A DNA stretch of 64,000 nt, taken from positions 434,001-498,000 of the forward strand of contig NZ_CP138995.1 of the NCBI RefSeq assembly GCF_044596045.1, given 5' to 3'. Made by a program: the position numbers and the translations under genes. This document shows, piece by piece, positions 59,673 to 64,000 of the stretch. The notes below the pieces were generated by a model that worked only from the letters and a program-made list of their open reading frames with translations, was not told the origin of the DNA and searched no databases. This DNA is from Flagellimonas sp947499585. GTDB lineage: Bacteria > Bacteroidota > Bacteroidia > Flavobacteriales > Flavobacteriaceae. Positions within the stretch are counted from its first letter, which is position 1, and every line of letters begins with the position of its first letter.

Positions 59673-61868
59673 TTAGTTTTTGTAAAATTTAGAGCTTTTC
59701 ATTCCAGAGTGATCTTGAACAACCAAAACGTATAATCCAGAAGCTAAATCGGAAACATTTATCGCTTCTGTTGGGGTGCCTTTCTTGACTATATTACCTG
59801 AAGAAGTCACAATAGAATAAACTGCATCTTCAGACAGTTTTGCATCAACAGTAAGCCATTCCACTGCTGGGTTTGGATACAACATAATTTCCAAAGTTTC
59901 ATCAAATCCAAAAGATTCGTAGACAATAAGCTGCGTTTCTGCACCATTAAACTCGAATTTAATTTCCTCCGAAAAATCGGATACCACATTCTCGGTACAA
60001 ATGGAACGAATCCTAGTTTCATAAGTGACTCCCTCTTCCAGATTGGAAAATTCAAAACTGTTTTCCCAAACCAATTCACTATTCCAATTGTTTTCATTCG
60101 TGGACTTGTATTGAACTTCAAAAAGAGTCTCCTCAGCATCTGACCATGAAATGGCTGAGCTATCTTCAGTTGAGAAAAGCAACTCAATATCGGAAGGGAT
60201 TTCTATGTTGCATTTTGAAACTTGGGCTCCAGAAACCAGTAATGAAAAATCTTGAAATCCGTTTACCAATGTCCCTTTATGCGAAACGGTAATGGTATAC
60301 TCTCCTCTAGCATTATCAATTTCTACTCGTTCAAAAGGATCCACTAGATTGTCTCCTTTTGTAGCCGTATCATTTACTCTGGCAGCATTCAATTTCCAAG
60401 GGTAGTAAGTATCTCCGTTTTTGGTGATTCTAATATCCAAATCGTTCATCAATGCTGGGGTCGTACCATTTAAATCCCCTCTATTAATGTATTTTCCTTC
60501 TGGATCTGTCCAAGAAATGGAAGCAAACAGGGTTTCATTTCCATTTGCATTAATAGTAATAGAAAAAGTATTGCCATTTGTTAAACTTTCTTCTTCAATA
60601 AGGCTGCTATAGCCTTTGTTCTGTAAAACTTCTGCTGCGGCTTTTGCATTCATTATTCCCCATCCCATCTTATAATCTGGTCCTTTAGCATCTACATCAT
60701 CCGCAGTATGTAAAGCAAGGCCTTTGAGTGTAGCCGCTTTCATAAAACTACCGTAAAGTTCCTCATGGTATTGCTGTAACAGTAGCAAGGCGCCTGTTAC
60801 TCCAGGAGCTGCCATAGAAGTTCCGGCAGAAGCATCATAACTTGTATTTGTTGTAGAACTCGTTGTAAATATGGAAGACCCATCACCCGCCAAATCCGGT
60901 TTTATCCGTCCATCATCAACAGGTCCTAAACTGCTATATGAGGCAACACGAGCTTCCTTCAATTCTCCCATGTTCCCTATTTTGGTATTTGCTCCTGCAA
61001 TGGTCAAACCATTTTTAGATGTTGCAAATCCAAGTAATAAATCAAACCCATCAGTAGTTGTACCAAAATTAGGAGCCTCATTATCAAAAGATTTTTGTGC
61101 ATTACCCGCTGCTGTTACCATTAAATAGTAGGGAGCATTGTACATAATCTTATCCCAATCTTGAGATACTTTAATATAAGATCCAAAGTACCAGTCAGGA
61201 ACCCGGTCAGATTTTATTCCATAAGAGTGATTACTCAGTAAAAGTCCGTTTGCAGCTGCTTCAGCAACTTCAATTTTATCCCTAGTCCAATCATGAGATA
61301 GTGCTTCGGCGCCATAGGCCACTCCTTTAGCATTCGGTTTTATTCCAGAGGAGATAAGGTTTCCTGTCACTAAAGTAGCATGCGAGCCTATTTCTTCAGA
61401 GTCATCGCCATTTTTTACTCTGTTATCAAATTCCTGATGTGTTGTAAGTGCAACACCAGCATCCCAAACACCTACTTGAAGTCCACTTCCATCCAATCCT
61501 AAATTCAAAAGTCCACCTGTGTACAACATGTGTGCTCTAGAAACTTGTTTTGAAGGATCGTTTAGGGTCGTATAGAAGAGAGGCGTTCCATCCGTTCCAA
61601 TATCTTTAAGTGTTACAATTGAACCATCACTAAGTTCTTCAGTACGCTTCCAGTTATTGGTTTTTAAAATTTGGTCTATTTTGGATTCTTTGGATTGATG
61701 TTCGGCCTCCATCTTAGAAACAAATGAGACTATTTTATATTGATTATAGGTAGATTGAATATATTCTTTTTCTGATTTGGATTGTCCAAAAGCGGAAAAA
61801 ATTCCTGGAAGTAAAAATAAAAGGGATGAAAAAATTCCTCTTGCCCAAGCAGGTATTTTGCAATCCAT
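59673..61868 (-). CDS. S8 subtilisin-family serine protease with type IX secretion C-terminal domain
   Basis: 731 residues. A signal sequence (about 10-29, ending FGQS) precedes a prodomain. The catalytic triad is Asp136 (GVWDAGV), His163 (GSHATLVTG) and Ser351 (GTSMAAPGVTGA). A jelly-roll-like P domain and a fibronectin type III domain (about 555-640) follow. The last 75 residues match the type A T9SS sorting domain (MLYPNPAVEWLTVDA ... SGLYVLVVQD ... SSKFYKN), so it is carried across the outer membrane and may be cell-surface attached. A -7 box and an inverted repeat lie upstream. Confidence 0.93.
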   Translation of the reverse strand: MDCKIPAWARGIFSSLLFLLPGIFSAFGQSKSEKEYIQSTYNQYKIVSFVSKMEAEHQSKESKIDQILKTNNWKRTEELSDGSIVTLKDIGTDGTPLFYTTLNDPSKQVSRAHMLYTGGLLNLGLDGSGLQVGVWDAGVALTTHQEFDNRVKNGDDSEEIGSHATLVTGNLISSGIKPNAKGVAYGAEALSHDWTRDKIEVAEAAANGLLLSNHSYGIKSDRVPDWYFGSYIKVSQDWDKIMYNAPYYLMVTAAGNAQKSFDNEAPNFGTTTDGFDLLLGFATSKNGLTIAGANTKIGNMGELKEARVASYSSLGPVDDGRIKPDLAGDGSSIFTTSSTTNTSYDASAGTSMAAPGVTGALLLLQQYHEELYGSFMKAATLKGLALHTADDVDAKGPDYKMGWGIMNAKAAAEVLQNKGYSSLIEEESLTNGNTFSITINANGNETLFASISWTDPEGKYINRGDLNGTTPALMNDLDIRITKNGDTYYPWKLNAARVNDTATKGDNLVDPFERVEIDNARGEYTITVSHKGTLVNGFQDFSLLVSGAQVSKCNIEIPSDIELLFSTEDSSAISWSDAEETLFEVQYKSTNENNWNSELVWENSFEFSNLEEGVTYETRIRSICTENVVSDFSEEIKFEFNGAETQLIVYESFGFDETLEIMLYPNPAVEWLTVDAKLSEDAVYSIVTSSGNIVKKGTPTEAINVSDLASGLYVLVVQDHSGMKSSKFYKN

Positions 61869-61896
61869 GATAATTGGTTAAGTAAGATTTGGACTA

Positions 61897-61904
61897 CAAA
61901 CATA
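61897..61904 (-). promoter_or_regulatory. -7 element (TATGTTTG) of the subtilase gene
   Basis: TATGTTTG on the minus strand is an exact TAnnTTTG match; transcription would begin near 61890, leaving a 22-bp leader to ATG 61868. Confidence 0.5.
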
Positions 61905-61929
61905 TTATCGATTTGATATCTATCGATAA
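61905..61929. repeat. Perfect 8-9-8 inverted repeat upstream of the subtilase promoter
   Basis: TTATCGAT (61905-61912) and ATCGATAA (61922-61929) are perfect complements with a 9-bp spacer. They abut the -7 box and cover the spacer and -33 region, the classic place for a repressor or activator site. No T-tract follows, so it is not a terminator. Confidence 0.55.
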
Positions 61930-62026
61930 AAAACCCTTTTATTTCGATGAATTGCACGGTGTTTGAAGATGAGCTGTTGTGAAACTACATTTTTATGTGG
62001 TGTAGTATTTTTCTTTCTTGTAAAAA

Positions 62027-63043
62027 TTATCCATTTCCTTTTAAAACCACGTAAACTGGAAAGTGATCACTATAGCCTCCTAGGTATTTTTTACCTGCAA
62101 AAGTTCTAAATGGATTGCCTTTATATTTCCCTTTCCATTCCTTGAGAAATTTAGGGGCAAAAACTTCAGCTTTTCTAAAACTATGCGTCCCTTTTTCATA
62201 GTTCAAAAAACTATGCGAAATTAAAATTTGATCAAAAAGACTCCATTTCCCTTTATAATTGGCACTTCCAGAATTTGGAGACAACAGTTTTTGCATGGGA
62301 TTTACAAATGCCCCCGTTTCCATAATTTTTTGGATACTTTCAGAGTTTGGGTCATCATTAAAATCCCCCATGATAATACAATTGAAACTCTCCATGGGCA
62401 TATTGCCTATTTTTTGCAGCACGGTTTCCGCAGCTTTTACCCTTTTATAACTGGTTTCATCTGACCCATATCTGCGTGAAGGCCAATGGTTTACAAAAAC
62501 ATGAACTTCCTCTTCATGTAACATTCCATGTACATATAAAATATCTCTTGTTAAATCTCGATCTCCGTTGTTATTATCCACTAACAAAGGAATGGTCTCG
62601 GCGTCCAAAACCTTAAAATGGTCTCTATTATAAACAAGTGCTGTATCTATTCCTCTTTCATCAGGCGAATTAAAATGCACATAAGCGTAATCAATTTCTT
62701 TAAGGGCCTTGGTATTAAGAAGTGCATCAATGGCTTTCTTGTTTTCAACTTCAGCAATTCCTATTAAAACTGGAGGTATACTACTCTCTTCTCCACCTAT
62801 TAACGATATAGTCTTAGCAAGCTTCTTCGTTTTCTTGCTAAATTTAGATTCATCCCATCTCTTCATCCCATCCGGAGTAAAATCATCATCCAACGTATGG
62901 GGGTCATTCTTGGTATCAAAAAAGTTTTCGAGATTGTAAAATGCTACGGTAAACTGGTTTTCGAGATTTTTCAACTTGAGAGAGCTTAGGCGAGTTTTTA
63001 AAATTATAAAAATCCAAAGTACAAAAAACAGCTTCCAAAACAT
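62027..63043 (-). CDS. Endonuclease/exonuclease/phosphatase family protein
   Basis: 338 residues from the ATG at 63043, or 315 from a TTG at 62974 that would give MKNLENQFTVAFYNLENFF, the more usual flavobacterial start. The short N-terminal helix of the longer form (LFFVLWIFIILK) could be a membrane anchor. EEP-fold motifs: NLENFFDT, VNHWPSRRYG, MGDFNDDP and SDHFPV. Metal-dependent phosphodiesterase or phosphatase; the substrate is not known. It is divergent from hflX with only 28 bp between ATGs. Confidence 0.87.
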   Translation of the reverse strand: MFWKLFFVLWIFIILKTRLSSLKLKNLENQFTVAFYNLENFFDTKNDPHTLDDDFTPDGMKRWDESKFSKKTKKLAKTISLIGGEESSIPPVLIGIAEVENKKAIDALLNTKALKEIDYAYVHFNSPDERGIDTALVYNRDHFKVLDAETIPLLVDNNNGDRDLTRDILYVHGMLHEEEVHVFVNHWPSRRYGSDETSYKRVKAAETVLQKIGNMPMESFNCIIMGDFNDDPNSESIQKIMETGAFVNPMQKLLSPNSGSANYKGKWSLFDQILISHSFLNYEKGTHSFRKAEVFAPKFLKEWKGKYKGNPFRTFAGKKYLGGYSDHFPVYVVLKGNG

Positions 63044-63047
63044 TGAT

Positions 63048-63055
63048 TAGATTTG
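63048..63055 (+). promoter_or_regulatory. -7 element (TAGATTTG) of hflX
   Basis: TAGATTTG is an exact TAnnTTTG match, 16 bp before the hflX ATG at 63072. It falls between the two divergent starts. Confidence 0.5.
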
Positions 63056-63071
63056 CACTTTAATTGATTCA

Positions 63072-64000
63072 ATGCTAGAAAAGAAGGATACGGATTATGA
63101 AAAGGCGGTACTTATTGGTGTTATCAATAAGGATCAGGATGAAACCAAGGTCAAAGAATACTTGGACGAATTGGAATTTTTAACCTTTACCGCAGGAGGT
63201 GAGGTCTCCCATAGATTTACCCAACGCATGGATGTTCCCAATCCCAAAACTTTAATAGGTAGCGGGAAAATGGAAGAGGTGGAGCAATATGTACAGGCAA
63301 ATGATATAGGTTCTGTAATTTTTGATGATGAGCTTTCCCCAGCACAACAGCGAAATATTGAAAAGCAACTCCGTTGTAAAATTATAGACAGAACCAGCTT
63401 AATCCTGGACATTTTTGCCCAAAGGGCGCAAACCAGCTATGCACGAACGCAGGTGGAATTGGCGCAATACCAATACTTATTGCCAAGACTAACGGGGTTA
63501 TGGACTCACTTGGAACGACAAAAAGGGGGTATAGGTATGCGTGGCCCTGGAGAAACCGAGATAGAAACAGATAGGCGTATTGTGCGCGACCGTATTTCAC
63601 TTTTAAAAAAGAAGCTTACCAAAATAGATCGCCAGATGGAAACCCAAAGAGGTAATCGTGGTGCACTGGTCAGGGTTGCTCTAGTGGGCTATACCAATGT
63701 TGGTAAATCTACCCTAATGAATGTTATTAGCAAGAGTGATGTCTTTGCTGAGAATAAATTATTTGCCACCTTGGATACTACAGTAAGGAAAGTGGTCATG
63801 GGTAATCTTCCTTTTTTGTTAAGTGATACAGTAGGTTTTATACGAAAGCTGCCTACTCAATTGGTGGAAAGCTTTAAAAGTACCTTGGACGAAGTCCGGG
63901 AAGCAGATCTCCTATTACATGTTGTAGACATTTCGCATCCGCAGTTTGAAGAACATATTGATTCTGTCAATAAAATATTGGACGAGATTAAAAGTGCAGA
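63072..64000 (+). CDS. hflX: GTPase HflX (3' truncated by the window)
   Basis: 309 residues are visible and the frame is open at the right edge. The N-terminal HflX domain contains RFTQRMDVPNPKTLIGSGK, IDRTSLILDIFAQRAQT and the family loop GIGMRGPGETEIETDRR. The G domain starts with G1 GYTNVGKST (206-214) and continues through DTVGFIRKLP (G3). HflX binds and splits or rescues stalled 50S/70S ribosomes. The start is ATG 63072, 16 bp after a TAnnTTTG box. Confidence 0.95.
   Translation, partial: MLEKKDTDYEKAVLIGVINKDQDETKVKEYLDELEFLTFTAGGEVSHRFTQRMDVPNPKTLIGSGKMEEVEQYVQANDIGSVIFDDELSPAQQRNIEKQLRCKIIDRTSLILDIFAQRAQTSYARTQVELAQYQYLLPRLTGLWTHLERQKGGIGMRGPGETEIETDRRIVRDRISLLKKKLTKIDRQMETQRGNRGALVRVALVGYTNVGKSTLMNVISKSDVFAENKLFATLDTTVRKVVMGNLPFLLSDTVGFIRKLPTQLVESFKSTLDEVREADLLLHVVDISHPQFEEHIDSVNKILDEIKSA

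Noticed and set aside
1..64000. CRISPR arrays, tRNA/rRNA genes, insertion sequences, phage or integrase genes
   Set aside because: Looked for by eye on both strands; no regular direct repeats, cloverleaf candidates, transposase or integrase sequences were found.

Overview
The window reads as the chromosome of a marine-type Flavobacteriaceae bacterium (phylum Bacteroidota). The evidence is low-to-moderate GC, gene starts with almost no Shine-Dalgarno sequence, repeated TAnnTTTG promoter boxes of the Bacteroidota type, a subtilase with a type IX secretion C-terminal sorting domain, many small lipoproteins and secreted beta-propellers, and HTH/AraC and LytTR membrane-anchored regulators. The genus cannot be fixed from the sequence; a Maribacter/Muricauda-like relative is a guess. 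There are no tRNA or rRNA genes, no CRISPR array, no insertion sequence and no phage. No gene-free stretch exceeds about 250 bp. Both edges cut genes: a TPR sensor kinase on the left and hflX on the right.

Layout. 0-6.4 kb: LytS-type kinase, DUF3109 protein, MarC, a C-terminal processing protease with a dCMP-deaminase-like gene, and a TerB-J-domain protein with HupE. 6.4-14.7 kb: bacilliredoxin, the wreck of a short-chain dehydrogenase, PlsC acyltransferase, HD hydrolase, glycosyltransferase 2, Gfo/Idh/MocA oxidoreductase, M28 peptidase, then a Fur-family repressor divergent from a TrxR-like flavoenzyme across a shared 7-1-7 palindrome. 14.7-16.8 kb: an ECF42-type sigma factor behind two tandem DGPF/YCII genes, with an intrinsic terminator between the pair and the sigma gene. 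16.8-23 kb: radical SAM protein, lipoprotein, enoyl-CoA hydratase, NtrY-like kinase, HemJ. 23-31 kb: two giant BNR/VPS10-type propeller paralogues flanking a membrane-anchored MutS-like ATPase. 31-36 kb: DmpA-type peptidase, an SPFH-GYF protein with a zinc-ribbon membrane protein, and a membrane LytTR regulator. 36-43 kb: secreted propellers and sugar-lactone/PQQ-type enzymes. 43-48 kb: MATE pump with ferrochelatase, DUF1460 amidase-like protein, ThuA protein, PchR-like AraC regulator.

48-59.6 kb is the metabolic core. One long plus-strand run carries hemA, hemC, hemD, hemE, a GNAT acetyltransferase, a DUF6973-like protein, hemF, a PhzF isomerase, hemB and a serine hydrolase, many overlapping or a few bases apart. 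It continues into a CNNM transporter, an MGMT-type methyltransferase and a DEDDy exonuclease. With hemH at 44.4 kb and hemJ at 22.5 kb the window encodes the C5, protoporphyrin-dependent, aerobic route to haem except hemL and gltX. A divergent PchR-like regulator with a 7-5-7 palindrome in its leader suggests iron or haem control. The last 4 kb hold the type IX-secreted subtilase, an exonuclease/endonuclease/phosphatase-family protein and hflX.

The best leads for new biology are the SPFH-GYF/zinc-ribbon pair (like the Bacillus YdjI/YdjG membrane-stress partners but with no PspA gene beside it), the membrane-anchored MutS-like ATPase between propeller paralogues, the terminator-interrupted ECF42-DGPF operon, and several near-perfect operator palindromes. 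All calls rest on reading translated sequences and motifs; no database search was run.
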